The translations under genes were made by a program, and so were the position numbers. The notes under the pieces are model-generated. The model was not told where the DNA came from. It did no database searches and was given only the letters and a program-made list of their open reading frames with translations. A DNA stretch of 17,629 nucleotides, taken from Mailhella sp. GTDB lineage: Bacteria > Desulfobacterota > Desulfovibrionia > Desulfovibrionales > Desulfovibrionaceae. Positions 6,441 to 13,906 of the stretch are shown one piece after another. The DNA is taken from assembly GCA_017522745.1 (NCBI GenBank), contig JAFWYI010000242.1, forward strand, positions 1 through 17,629. The letters run 5' to 3'. Position 1 is the first letter of the stretch, and the number at the start of each line of letters is the position of its first letter.

Positions 6441-6557
6441 GGGTATGAAATCGTTCCACGTCACTCTCTTTGATTTTGGCGCTGGCTTTTTTCCGAGAAA
6501 AGCGCATACTCGATCCCACGATATCCTTCTGGACGCTATCTCTCAGGAGCATACTCC

Positions 6558-6983
6558 ATGAACAACATCATTCTCATTGTTGCTGCAGTTGCCGTCGTCA
6601 TCGTCCTTGCAGTCATCTTCCTGAAAAAAAGCAAAAACAAAGCTCAGGAAACCGCACCTCTGGACGAGAACTCTGGTGATCCCGAACTTTTTGCTCTGGG
6701 CCTGAACCCCGTTTCCGACAAGCCCATCATGTACGCGCTCACCACCTGCCAGCACTGCAAGAACACCCGCAAGTTCTTCGAAGAGCAGAAGTTGGATGTG
6801 ATCATCATCTATCTCGATGACTACTCCGGCAATAAGCGCGCTGAACTCATGGAAAAAGTACGCACGTACAATCCGCGCGGCACCTTCCCTGTGGTGATCG
6901 TGCCCGGCGGTAAAGTCGTTGTCGGTTTCCGTAAACAGCTTCTGAAGGAGGCTCTGATCGATGACGCCGGAAGAACTGCTTGA
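6558..6983 (+). CDS. Membrane-anchored glutaredoxin-like protein
   Basis: 141 residues. Residues 3-22 form one hydrophobic span followed by KKSKNK, so by the positive-inside rule the rest should face the cytoplasm. After a short acidic linker comes a thioredoxin-fold domain. TT-C64-Q-H-C67-K is the CxxC active site, TF-P111-VVIV is the cis-proline strand, and GGKVVVGFRK resembles the glutaredoxin C-terminal glycine motif. The active site CQHC differs from the common CPYC and CPFC. The domain likely performs thiol-disulfide exchange at the inner membrane surface. AGGAG at 6544-6548 sets the start. The 3' end overlaps the FTR-like gene by 23 bases, and the SD of that gene lies inside this one, so the two are translationally linked and likely partners. 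Confidence 0.85.
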   Translation: MNNIILIVAAVAVVIVLAVIFLKKSKNKAQETAPLDENSGDPELFALGLNPVSDKPIMYALTTCQHCKNTRKFFEEQKLDVIIIYLDDYSGNKRAELMEKVRTYNPRGTFPVVIVPGGKVVVGFRKQLLKEALIDDAGRTA

Positions 6984-7290
6984 AAAGCTGGCACGTTGTG
7001 CCGCCCCTAAAGGCTATTACCTCCATGCCGACCGTGACCATTGTCTCGGCACAGCAGAAAGCCTGCTTGCCAACAAGGAACGCTACGGCTATATGTGCTG
7101 CCCCTGCCGCCTCGCCTGCAACGACAGAAAGGCGGACAGCGACATCATCTGCCCCTGCGTCTATCGCGATGCCGACATCAAGGAATTCGGTGCCTGCATG
7201 TGCGCCTTCTATGTTTCCGAAGAACATAAGGACGACCCTGACTTCTTCCCCGAAGTAGACGAACGCCGCGATCCTTCCCGAGGCATCTGA
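6961..7290 (+). CDS. Ferredoxin:thioredoxin reductase catalytic-subunit-like Fe-S disulfide reductase
   Basis: 109 residues with the cysteine layout of FTR catalytic subunits: C47-P-C49, C64-P-C66 and C79-M-C81. In the family these supply four ligands of a [4Fe-4S] cluster and a redox-active disulfide beside it, which takes single electrons from ferredoxin and reduces a thioredoxin-fold partner. The spacing here (14 and 12 residues between the pairs) differs from the plant/cyanobacterial 16 and 8. Cys46 and Cys53 are extra cysteines close to the active pair. The segment CPCVYRDADIKEFGACMC is well conserved in style with bacterial homologues. No FTR variable subunit is present in the window. 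AAGGAGG (6945-6951) is 9 bases before the ATG. The likely electron acceptor is the overlapping glutaredoxin-like protein. Confidence 0.88.
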   Translation: MTPEELLEKLARCAAPKGYYLHADRDHCLGTAESLLANKERYGYMCCPCRLACNDRKADSDIICPCVYRDADIKEFGACMCAFYVSEEHKDDPDFFPEVDERRDPSRGI

Positions 7291-7315
7291 CAGGCTCGCC
7301 TCGCCCTATCCTTTC

Positions 7316-7364
7316 AATAAAAACAGCGCATATCTGCCTCCTCCAAAGGGACAGGTATACGCTG
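7316..7364. terminator. Bidirectional terminator between the FTR-like gene and trpA
   Basis: Arms 7324-7336 and 7352-7364 pair over 13 positions with one mismatch and one wobble. On the minus strand the stem is followed at once by TTTTTATTG, a strong tail for the end of the trp operon. On the plus strand TTTTAATT comes five bases after the stem, so it may also stop transcription from the redox pair. Confidence 0.75.
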
Positions 7365-7414
7365 CCTGATTTTAATTCTCGTCCTCGTTGTTCCGCTTCG
7401 CCGGCAGAGCGGCG

Positions 7415-8194
7415 CTAGCGTTCCGGTCGTGTCCAGACCTCCATGAAGGCGGCAGCACGACCTCCGGCGGCAAGATGTCTGAGCAGTGACGAACCGAACA
7501 CGGCGGCATCAGGTCGTTCTTCCGGAGAAAGCCCCTTCAGCTGCTCCGGTGACCTGAGCCCGAATCCCAGAGCCACGGGCAGTCGGAAGACCCTTCGTGC
7601 GCGGGCAAGGACCTCCGGAACTTCTGCTGGCAGGGCTCCGCGTTCACCTGTCGTCCCCATCACGGAAACCACATAGGCATAACCTTCAGAAACTTCCGCA
7701 TACAGCGCCATCCTCTCCTCGCTGGTATTCGGTCCAACAAGCGGAATGAGCGCGATCCCCTGCGAACGCAGGAGCAGACGCGTTTCTTCTGCCTCGTCGA
7801 TAGGCAGATCAGGGATGATGACGCCATGCACGCCAGCCTTCGCGGCATCCTGCGCGAAGCGTTCCAGCCCATATTGCAGGAACGGATTCATGTAGCCCAT
7901 GAGTACGAGTCCGGCCTGTACCTCGCCCTTCCTTGCCAGTAGTTCCGCCATGATACCGTGCAGTGAGACTCCGGTCTGCAAAGCCTGAAGGGAGGCAGCT
8001 TCCACCACAGGACCATCTGCCACCGGATCGGAAAACGGCACACCTATCTCGATGATATCGGCACCTGAGGCATCCAGTTCGCGGATGACGTCCCAGAAAC
8101 ATTCACGGCTCGGGTATCCTGCCGTCACAAAGGGGATGAGCGCCATGCGGCCTGTCCGCCTCGCTGCCAGTATCTTCTCTTCCAGAACGTGCAT
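7415..8194 (-). CDS. trpA: Tryptophan synthase alpha chain
   Basis: 259 residues, slightly short of the common 265-270. Splits indole-3-glycerol phosphate into indole and glyceraldehyde 3-phosphate and passes indole to TrpB through the alpha-beta tunnel. The two catalytic acids are in IEIGVPFSDPVADGP (Glu of IEIG, Asp of VADGP). PFVTAGYP near the N-terminus and VMGTTGERG (the flexible loop 6 region, usually GVTG) are also visible. GSSLLRHL near the end supplies phosphate binding. The start at 8194 has GGAG 6 bases upstream; an in-frame extension upstream of it would run back into trpB and is rejected. Last gene of the operon, 10 bases after trpB and before a strong terminator. Confidence 0.97.
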   Translation of the reverse strand: MHVLEEKILAARRTGRMALIPFVTAGYPSRECFWDVIRELDASGADIIEIGVPFSDPVADGPVVEAASLQALQTGVSLHGIMAELLARKGEVQAGLVLMGYMNPFLQYGLERFAQDAAKAGVHGVIIPDLPIDEAEETRLLLRSQGIALIPLVGPNTSEERMALYAEVSEGYAYVVSVMGTTGERGALPAEVPEVLARARRVFRLPVALGFGLRSPEQLKGLSPEERPDAAVFGSSLLRHLAAGGRAAAFMEVWTRPER

Positions 8195-8204
8195 ATCTTC
8201 TCCG

Positions 8205-9374
8205 CTACAGGGGCAATGCCTTTTCGATGATGTCCATATCCTTATCGCCACGGCCGGAAAGGTTCACAAGCACCGTGCTTCCGGGAGTGAACGACTCGCG
8301 GTGTTCCAGCACATAGGCCAGCGCGTGAGACGATTCCAGTGCCGGCAGTATGCCTTCGGCCCGGCAGAGCTTCTGGAATGCGGCAAGAGCTTCACTGTCG
8401 CAGACGACTTCATATTTCACACGTCCCACAGCGTTGAGCCATGCATGTTCCGGTCCAACACCGGGATAATCGAGACCGGCGGAAATAGAACCTGACGGCA
8501 TGATCTGCCCATCATCAGTCTGGAGCAGCATGGTGTATTCCCCATGGAGGACTCCCGGACGCCCACGATTGATGGCGGCAGAGTTGAGGCAGCCCGGCTC
8601 ACCGCTCCCCCCGGCTTCCACTCCGATGAGACGGACGCCTTCATCCTGCACGAAGGGGGCGAACATCCCGATGGCGTTGGACCCTCCGCCTACTGCGGCA
8701 ACAACGTGATCCGGCAGACGCCCGGTGCGTTCCAGCATCTGGACTCGCGCCTCACGGCCGATGACGCTCTGGAACTCCCGGACGAGATCCGGGAACGGAT
8801 ACGGTCCTGCCGCGGTACCGAAGCAGTAATGCGTATCCGCCTGCATCGAGATCCATGCCCGAAGCGCCGCATTGATGGCATCCTTCAGGGTGCGCGAGCC
8901 GCTTTCGATGGGCCGGACTTCGGCGCCGAGCAGTCTCATGCGCCGTACGTTGGCCGACTGGCGCTCCACGTCCTCAGCACCCATGTAGACGACACAACTC
9001 AGTCCCAGCCGTGCGGCGGCCGCAGCTGTAGCCACACCGTGCTGGCCGGCGCCGGTTTCGGCGATGAGGATCTTCTTGCCCATATATCTGGCAAGGAGAG
9101 CCTGCCCCAGCGTATTGTTGATCTTATGGGCCCCGGTATGCAGCAGATCTTCACGCTTCAGCCAGAGGTCGAAGCCCAGCTCCCGGGAAAGCGCAGGGCA
9201 GAACGTGATCGGTGTTTCACGCCCGGCATAGTTCTTCAGCAGGTCGTTCAGCTCAGTCTGGAACGCCGCAGAAGGAAGGATACCCTTCATGGCCTGTTCC
9301 AGCTCCATGAGCGGAGGCATGAGCAATTCCGGCACGAAGCATCCGCCAAAATCTCCGAAGTAACCTTTCTTCAT
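8205..9374 (-). CDS. trpB: Tryptophan synthase beta chain
   Basis: 389 residues, standard for TrpB1. Condenses indole with L-serine using pyridoxal phosphate. KREDLLHTGAHKINNTLGQ contains the PLP lysine, AETGAGQHGVATA the catalytic Glu, and GGGSNAIGMF the phosphate-binding glycine loop. The conserved C-terminal SGRGDKD is present. The ATG at 9374 forms an ATGA overlap with the trpF stop and has GAGGAG 5 bases upstream. A GTG six bases earlier falls inside that SD, so the ATG is the start. The overlap indicates translational coupling with trpF. Confidence 0.98.
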   Translation of the reverse strand: MKKGYFGDFGGCFVPELLMPPLMELEQAMKGILPSAAFQTELNDLLKNYAGRETPITFCPALSRELGFDLWLKREDLLHTGAHKINNTLGQALLARYMGKKILIAETGAGQHGVATAAAAARLGLSCVVYMGAEDVERQSANVRRMRLLGAEVRPIESGSRTLKDAINAALRAWISMQADTHYCFGTAAGPYPFPDLVREFQSVIGREARVQMLERTGRLPDHVVAAVGGGSNAIGMFAPFVQDEGVRLIGVEAGGSGEPGCLNSAAINRGRPGVLHGEYTMLLQTDDGQIMPSGSISAGLDYPGVGPEHAWLNAVGRVKYEVVCDSEALAAFQKLCRAEGILPALESSHALAYVLEHRESFTPGSTVLVNLSGRGDKDMDIIEKALPL

Positions 9375-10012
9375 ACGCACTCCTCAGACTGTATCCGGTC
9401 TCCCTCTACGGAAGGATACAGGGTACGAAAAAGCCTTTCCATGCGTTCCAGACTCTTCCTGCCGGGGCTGGATTCCAATCTGGAATTCAGGTCTATCCCA
9501 TCAGGATGACACGATGCGAAAGCGTCCTTCACGTTCTCCGGCCCCAGCCCCCCGGCCAGCATCCACGGATGCGGGAAACGCAGTTCTCTGAGCGATGCCC
9601 ACGCAAGGGGGTCGCCGTCGCCCATACCGGCATCCAGAAGATACATCCCACAGGTGGAGGCGAAGGACTCGATATCCGCCTGAAGAGCCTCAGAAGAAGG
9701 ATAGCGGTTCGGCCACAGCACCCGGATGATCTTCTCTGCGGGGAAACTGGCGGCAAAGGATGCGCTCTGACCACCATGCAGCTGTATCATGTCCAGGCGG
9801 GCTTCTTCCACTGCTGCGGCAACTTCCGCCACGGATTGCGCCACGAAAACGCCTACACGCTTCATGCCATGGGTATCGAGGGCGGCCACCTGCTCTGCCG
9901 TCACGTTCCGCGGACTTTTCTCATGGAAAATGAAACCGCACATATCCACGCCCAGAGCCGCCGCACGGTCGATGATGCCCTGCTCACGCATCCCGCATAT
10001 CTTGATGAACAT
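9371..10012 (-). CDS. trpF: Phosphoribosylanthranilate isomerase
   Basis: 213 residues, TIM-barrel enzyme that converts N-(5-phosphoribosyl)anthranilate to the carboxyphenylamino deoxyribulose phosphate. The N-terminal KICGM carries the general-base Cys. CGFIFHEKSPR, VGVFV, IQLHG and the LLDAGMG strand with the general-acid Asp follow in order. LAGGLGPENV and GIDLNSRLESSPGRKS build the phosphate site; the latter resembles the proteobacterial NSAVESQPG version. GGGAGG is 7 bases upstream on the minus strand, inside the end of trpC, with 1 base between the genes. Stand-alone TrpF, not the TrpC-TrpF fusion of enteric bacteria. Confidence 0.96.
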   Translation of the reverse strand: MFIKICGMREQGIIDRAAALGVDMCGFIFHEKSPRNVTAEQVAALDTHGMKRVGVFVAQSVAEVAAAVEEARLDMIQLHGGQSASFAASFPAEKIIRVLWPNRYPSSEALQADIESFASTCGMYLLDAGMGDGDPLAWASLRELRFPHPWMLAGGLGPENVKDAFASCHPDGIDLNSRLESSPGRKSLERMERLFRTLYPSVEGDRIQSEECV

Positions 10013-10013
10013 C

Positions 10014-10820
10014 TCAGGCCTCCCCTCTGGTCAGCAGGCGGCACAGAGACAGTCCCGGCGTGCCATGCTCCATCAGCGCGGAGCCCACCAGCGCCGCATG
10101 ATAGCCAGCCTCGGCAGCCGCTTCGAGATCTTCCCGGTAGCCCATGCCGCTGGCCGCTATCCAGACTTCGCCCTCCTGTGGCCGGCAGGTGCGGGCGAGC
10201 CGCAGGCAGGCCTCCTTGTCCACATGGAACGACGCAAGATCACGAGCATTGACCTGAATGATACCTGCTCCACTCTCACGAGCAAGGCGCAGATCAGCCT
10301 CATCGAAGACTTCCACCACGGCTTCCACGCCTCCTGCCTCGGCCTGTTCCCGAAGCTGACGCAGTACGGTCACATCCGGAGTGAGCCGGACGATGAGCAG
10401 GAGCGCCGATGCCGGACTGGCAAGCGTGGCGGTCACCTGAAGAGGATGGAAAATAAAATCCTTCCGCAGGAGCGGCATATCGGGAAGGCAATGGGAAACG
10501 CGCGGAATATACGTCATATCCCCCTGAAAATACTTTTCTTCCGTAAGAATGGACATTGCATCCGCACCATTGGCGGCATACTGCCCTGCCACATCTTCCA
10601 CCTCCAGCGAAGCGCAGATGACGCCCCGGGAGGGAGAGACCTTCTTGAATTCTGCTATCACAGCCAGCGGGCCGCGCCTATGGTCTTTCGTAAGCGCTGC
10701 CCGGAACGAGGGCCTCATTTTCCCGTAAGGCTCAAGCGCCGAACTGCCGGACTGAACCACTCGCTCCAGCTCCGCCAGTTCCGTCTGCTTGGCCGTGATG
10801 AACCGTTCGAGCCCACTCAT
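10014..10820 (-). CDS. trpC: Indole-3-glycerol phosphate synthase
   Basis: 268 residues, TIM barrel with the extra N-terminal helices of the family. Catalyses decarboxylating ring closure to indole-3-glycerol phosphate. Catalytic residues known from the family can be placed: Glu and Lys in VIAEFKKVSPSRG, Lys in LLRKDFI, Glu in VVEVFDEADL, Asn in VNARDL and Ser in IAASGMG. VNARDL replaces the more usual NNRNL-type strand but keeps the Asn. The ATG overlaps the trpGD stop as ATGA, so translation is coupled. Spacing to trpF is a single base. Confidence 0.97.
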   Translation of the reverse strand: MSGLERFITAKQTELAELERVVQSGSSALEPYGKMRPSFRAALTKDHRRGPLAVIAEFKKVSPSRGVICASLEVEDVAGQYAANGADAMSILTEEKYFQGDMTYIPRVSHCLPDMPLLRKDFIFHPLQVTATLASPASALLLIVRLTPDVTVLRQLREQAEAGGVEAVVEVFDEADLRLARESGAGIIQVNARDLASFHVDKEACLRLARTCRPQEGEVWIAASGMGYREDLEAAAEAGYHAALVGSALMEHGTPGLSLCRLLTRGEA

Positions 10821-12403
10821 GACAGCACCCTCATGCCTGCGCCTTCGGCAACACCCTTGCGTGCCTTGGCCACGCAGTCTTCAAGGCTCATCGTTTCTTC
10901 CATGAGCCAGATGGCGAACGCCGCATTCAACGTCAGCATATCGCGCATGGCACGCGGACCACGCCCGGCAAGAAGTTCGCGCAGGACAGCCGCGGCCTCC
11001 TCCCGGCTTCCCACTTCCACTTCGTCGGCACGGCAGGGGGAGAAACCCAGCGCCGCCGGATCGAGTTCCAGCTCTTCACGCTTTCCGTCGGTGAGAAGAA
11101 CGATACGTGTACGGCCCAGCGTGGTGAGTTCATCGTAGCCGCCGGCACCGCAGAACACTGCCACCTTATGCGCCGGGCGCTTCTGCAATGCAGACGCCAC
11201 GAGGTCCACCATCTCCGGCGTGGCCACGCCAAGCATCAGATGATCGGGACAGGCAGGATTGACCATAGGGCCGAGCATGTTGAACAAAGTGCGTATACCC
11301 ATCTCCATGCGGGCGGAGCCCACCTTCTCAAACGCCGGATGGAAATATGGCGCGTACTGGAACGCGAAATTCCTCTGCTTCAGCATATCCACGATGACCT
11401 GCGGATCACGCTCCAGCGTAAGTCCCAGACTTTCTATGGCATCTGCCGCGCCAGACGTCGAGGAGACGGCACGGTTGCCGTGCTTGATGACGCGATAGCC
11501 CATCCCGGCCAGTGTAAGAGCCGCCGCCGTAGAGCAGTTGAAGGCGTTCTTCCCATCGCCGCCAGTCCCCACGATGTCGATGCTGTTACGCGGGACACCC
11601 TGAACGGTCACAGCCCTGTCGAGGATGATACGCACAGCCGCCGCCAGTTCGCCGGGCGACTCCCCTTTCATCCTCAGGCCCATGAGAAAAGAACCGACCT
11701 GCGCGGACGTCATGGAGCCGTCGAACAGCGCGGCAAAAGCCAGTTCGGCCTGCTCCTCGCTGAGGTCGAGCCCGCGTGCGAGGACTTCAAGGATAGAACC
11801 TATAGTAGGAGCCTGCCCACGTGTAGATTCAAGGGCGTTGGGAAAATTCCCGAGCAGTTTCAGACCTTCCGGCGTGAGTATGGATTCTGGATGATACTGG
11901 ATGCCCACCCACGGTCTGTCGCGGAAACGCAGAGACATCACTTCTCCCTGCGGTCCTCTGGCCGAAACAGCTACGCCGGGGCAGGGATGCTCCTCATCGA
12001 TGCGTACCACGTGCGTATGATAGAGGCCGACGGTCATAGGGTTGGGGATGCCGCGGTACAATCCGCGCCCATCATGCATGATGTCCAACATCCTGCCATG
12101 CATGACTTCCGGCCCGGGAACCACGTCCGCTCCGGCAAAGCGTCCGAGTATCTGATGCCCGAGGCAGACGCCCAGCACAGGAACTCTGGGATTCAGCCGT
12201 TTCAGGAATTCAAGGCAGAACCCGGCCCCTTCAGGCCTCCCCGGCCCGGAGGAAATACATACCATGCGGAGGCTGTCGCTCTCTGCCAGCTCCAGCAGAC
12301 GCGGATCATCGTTCCGCAGGACCAGAGGCTCTCGCCCCAGACTGCCGAATGCCTGCACCAGATTGTAGGTGAACGAATCATGGTTATCTATGAGCAGAAA
12401 CAT
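10817..12403 (-). CDS. trpGD: Fused anthranilate synthase glutaminase component / anthranilate phosphoribosyltransferase
   Basis: 528 residues in two domains. Residues 1-190 are a class I glutamine amidotransferase: DNHDSFTYNL, the nucleophile C80 in GVCLGHQ, and H171/E173 in QYHPES. They deliver ammonia to TrpE. Residues about 198-528 are TrpD: GTGGDG (279-284) and KHGNRAVSSTSGAAD (307-321) bind PRPP and Mg2+. This domain transfers phosphoribose to anthranilate. Such fusions are known in E. coli and other proteobacteria. The start at 12403 has GGGGGAG upstream; an extension of 29 codons into trpE shows no family similarity. The gene begins 20 bases before the trpE stop and ends in an ATGA overlap with trpC. 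Confidence 0.97.
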   Translation of the reverse strand: MFLLIDNHDSFTYNLVQAFGSLGREPLVLRNDDPRLLELAESDSLRMVCISSGPGRPEGAGFCLEFLKRLNPRVPVLGVCLGHQILGRFAGADVVPGPEVMHGRMLDIMHDGRGLYRGIPNPMTVGLYHTHVVRIDEEHPCPGVAVSARGPQGEVMSLRFRDRPWVGIQYHPESILTPEGLKLLGNFPNALESTRGQAPTIGSILEVLARGLDLSEEQAELAFAALFDGSMTSAQVGSFLMGLRMKGESPGELAAAVRIILDRAVTVQGVPRNSIDIVGTGGDGKNAFNCSTAAALTLAGMGYRVIKHGNRAVSSTSGAADAIESLGLTLERDPQVIVDMLKQRNFAFQYAPYFHPAFEKVGSARMEMGIRTLFNMLGPMVNPACPDHLMLGVATPEMVDLVASALQKRPAHKVAVFCGAGGYDELTTLGRTRIVLLTDGKREELELDPAALGFSPCRADEVEVGSREEAAAVLRELLAGRGPRAMRDMLTLNAAFAIWLMEETMSLEDCVAKARKGVAEGAGMRVLS

Positions 12404-13820
12404 GATGCTCCCCCGTATCACAGCAGACCTGACGCATGATGGCGGACTTGCCGCATATTTCCTTCCATTCCACGGCAGTATCGGAATCATGGGCTATACT
12501 GCCGCCGACCTGCCAGTGCAGTCTGCCATCCCGCACCCACATACTGCGAACGGTGATGCCTGTGTCCAGATGCACACTATCCTTATCGAGACCAAGCCAG
12601 CCTATGCAACCTCCATACGGCCCGCGAGGATACTTCTCGAATTCTGCGATGAACTCCATCGCGCGGGGTTTGGGAGCGCCACATACCGAGCCAGCCGGGA
12701 ACACGGCGGACAACACATCCACGGCATCCAGCCCATCCTTCAGCTCCGCCGTGATACGACTGGTGAGATGGATAACATGCGAAAAACGCTCCACCTTCAT
12801 CAGCCGTTCCACCTTCACCGTTCCCATCCTGGCGATGCGCCCCAGGTCACTGCGTCCCAGATCCACCATCATGATATGCTCCGCTCGTTCTCTGGGATCG
12901 GCAAGGAGTTCTTCCGCAAGTACGTCGTCCTCCGCCATCGCCATTCTTTTCAGGCGCTTTCCGGCGACCGGAGCTGTAAGCAGGCGCCCTGCCGTACATT
13001 GTATCAGTACCTCCGGGGAAGAACCGAACAGCGTCATCTCTGGCAGACGCATGAAGAACATGTAGGGAGAGGCATTGCTGGAGCGCATGCGGCGATACAA
13101 GGAGAGCGGATCGCCGCAGAATGGGGCACTGAAGCCTACGGAAGGGACCACGTGTATGGCCTCACCGTTGTTCAGCTCCCGCCTGATATGCTCAACGATG
13201 GCGCCATATCCTTCTTCATCGAAGCTGGCCGCCACTTCTGCACTATCGCTGCCGTGATCCTCACATTCTTCATACAGGGAGGAATGAGCGCTGAACACCT
13301 CCCGATGCTCACCCAGACTCACCTGTGCAAGTCGATTGTACAGATGATCGAAAAGCATCAGGGTGCCCGGCAGGCAGAGGACACATTCCGCATCTTCCGG
13401 CGGCAGGACATCGGCAAGTTCCGGATCGAAAAGACCGGCCATCCCATAGCCGAAATATCCGCACAGCGAACGCGTGATGGGAGGCAGGGGGGACGTTTCC
13501 TCGTCCGGCTCTATGGTGATGCATCGCATGGCTTCGCGCAGACCGGCCATGAAGGGCATGCCCGAAAGCTGCCGGAGCGATGCGAAGCGCTCGTCTTCCA
13601 CACTGCAATGGAGCAGCCCCTTCCTGCAGGAAAGGTACACCGCCATGTCACACGCAAGGACACTGTAACGGCCCCAGCGGCCATCCACTTCGGCACTTTC
13701 CAGCAATATGCCGTGTTTGCCCCGGGCCATGCCGAGGAAAAGGCTGATGGGGGTATCCATATCTGCGGGAAGCCAGCGTACCTTCTGGCGTACCCTGATG
13801 GAGAGCGATTCACTGTTCAT
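12384..13820 (-). CDS. trpE: Anthranilate synthase component I
   Basis: 478 residues. Makes anthranilate from chorismate and ammonia and is the committed step. ILLES at 38-42 is the tryptophan-binding feedback motif of TrpE, so allosteric inhibition is likely. The chorismate-binding half shows LFGSSPEVLI, APVAGKR, ERAEHIMMVDLGRSDLGRIA, HVIHLTSRI, and FPAGSVCGAPKPRAMEFI with a Cys where Ser or Thr is common, then YPRGPYGGCIGW. The start at 13820 uses AAGGGA 6 bases upstream; a TTG 24 bases earlier is a less likely alternative because it falls in the terminator T-run. It is the first gene of the trp operon, 86 bases after dnaB. Confidence 0.96.
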   Translation of the reverse strand: MNSESLSIRVRQKVRWLPADMDTPISLFLGMARGKHGILLESAEVDGRWGRYSVLACDMAVYLSCRKGLLHCSVEDERFASLRQLSGMPFMAGLREAMRCITIEPDEETSPLPPITRSLCGYFGYGMAGLFDPELADVLPPEDAECVLCLPGTLMLFDHLYNRLAQVSLGEHREVFSAHSSLYEECEDHGSDSAEVAASFDEEGYGAIVEHIRRELNNGEAIHVVPSVGFSAPFCGDPLSLYRRMRSSNASPYMFFMRLPEMTLFGSSPEVLIQCTAGRLLTAPVAGKRLKRMAMAEDDVLAEELLADPRERAEHIMMVDLGRSDLGRIARMGTVKVERLMKVERFSHVIHLTSRITAELKDGLDAVDVLSAVFPAGSVCGAPKPRAMEFIAEFEKYPRGPYGGCIGWLGLDKDSVHLDTGITVRSMWVRDGRLHWQVGGSIAHDSDTAVEWKEICGKSAIMRQVCCDTGEHHVSAHR

Positions 13821-13840
13821 GTGTTTCCCTTGGTCGAAGA

Positions 13841-13885
13841 ACAAAAAACTCCAGCAAGAAAACTGTCCTGTCTCCTGCCAGAGTT
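13841..13885 (-). terminator. Terminator hairpin between dnaB and trpE
   Basis: On the minus strand AACTCTGGCA (13885-13876) pairs with TGCTGGAGTT (13856-13847): ten positions including two adjacent G-U pairs, followed by TTTTTTGTT (overlapping the arm end). It lies after the dnaB stop and 20 bases before the trpE ATG. It can stop dnaB read-through. Its 5' arm overlaps the predicted start site of the trp promoter. Confidence 0.65.
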
Positions 13886-13886
13886 C

Positions 13887-13895
13887 TTTATACCA
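13887..13895 (-). promoter_or_regulatory. Extended -10 promoter for the trp operon
   Basis: On the minus strand TG-G-TATAAA (13895-13887) is an extended -10 element with a 5/6 hexamer. At 17 bp upstream the -35 position (CAGGGA) is poor, as is usual for extended -10 promoters. Transcription would start near 13880, inside the 5' arm of the terminator hairpin. Confidence 0.45.
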
Positions 13896-13906
13896 TATCG
13901 GGCTGG

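Noticed and set aside
4746..6464. Very long open frame on the minus strand opposite the Rsm22-like gene
   Set aside because: It is the complement of a GC-rich real gene. The translation is Gly/Ala/Arg-rich without any family motif, lacks a good RBS, and the + strand product has clear methyltransferase and cysteine motifs.
6441..6557. Terminator or promoter between the Rsm22-like gene and the glutaredoxin gene
   Set aside because: GCGCT/AGCGC can pair but has a 17-nt loop and no T-tail; the CATACT box has only a poor -35. The two could equally be one transcript.
13845..13906. Classical trp attenuator with leader peptide
   Set aside because: The only ATG in the leader reads Met-Val-stop and there are no tandem Trp codons.
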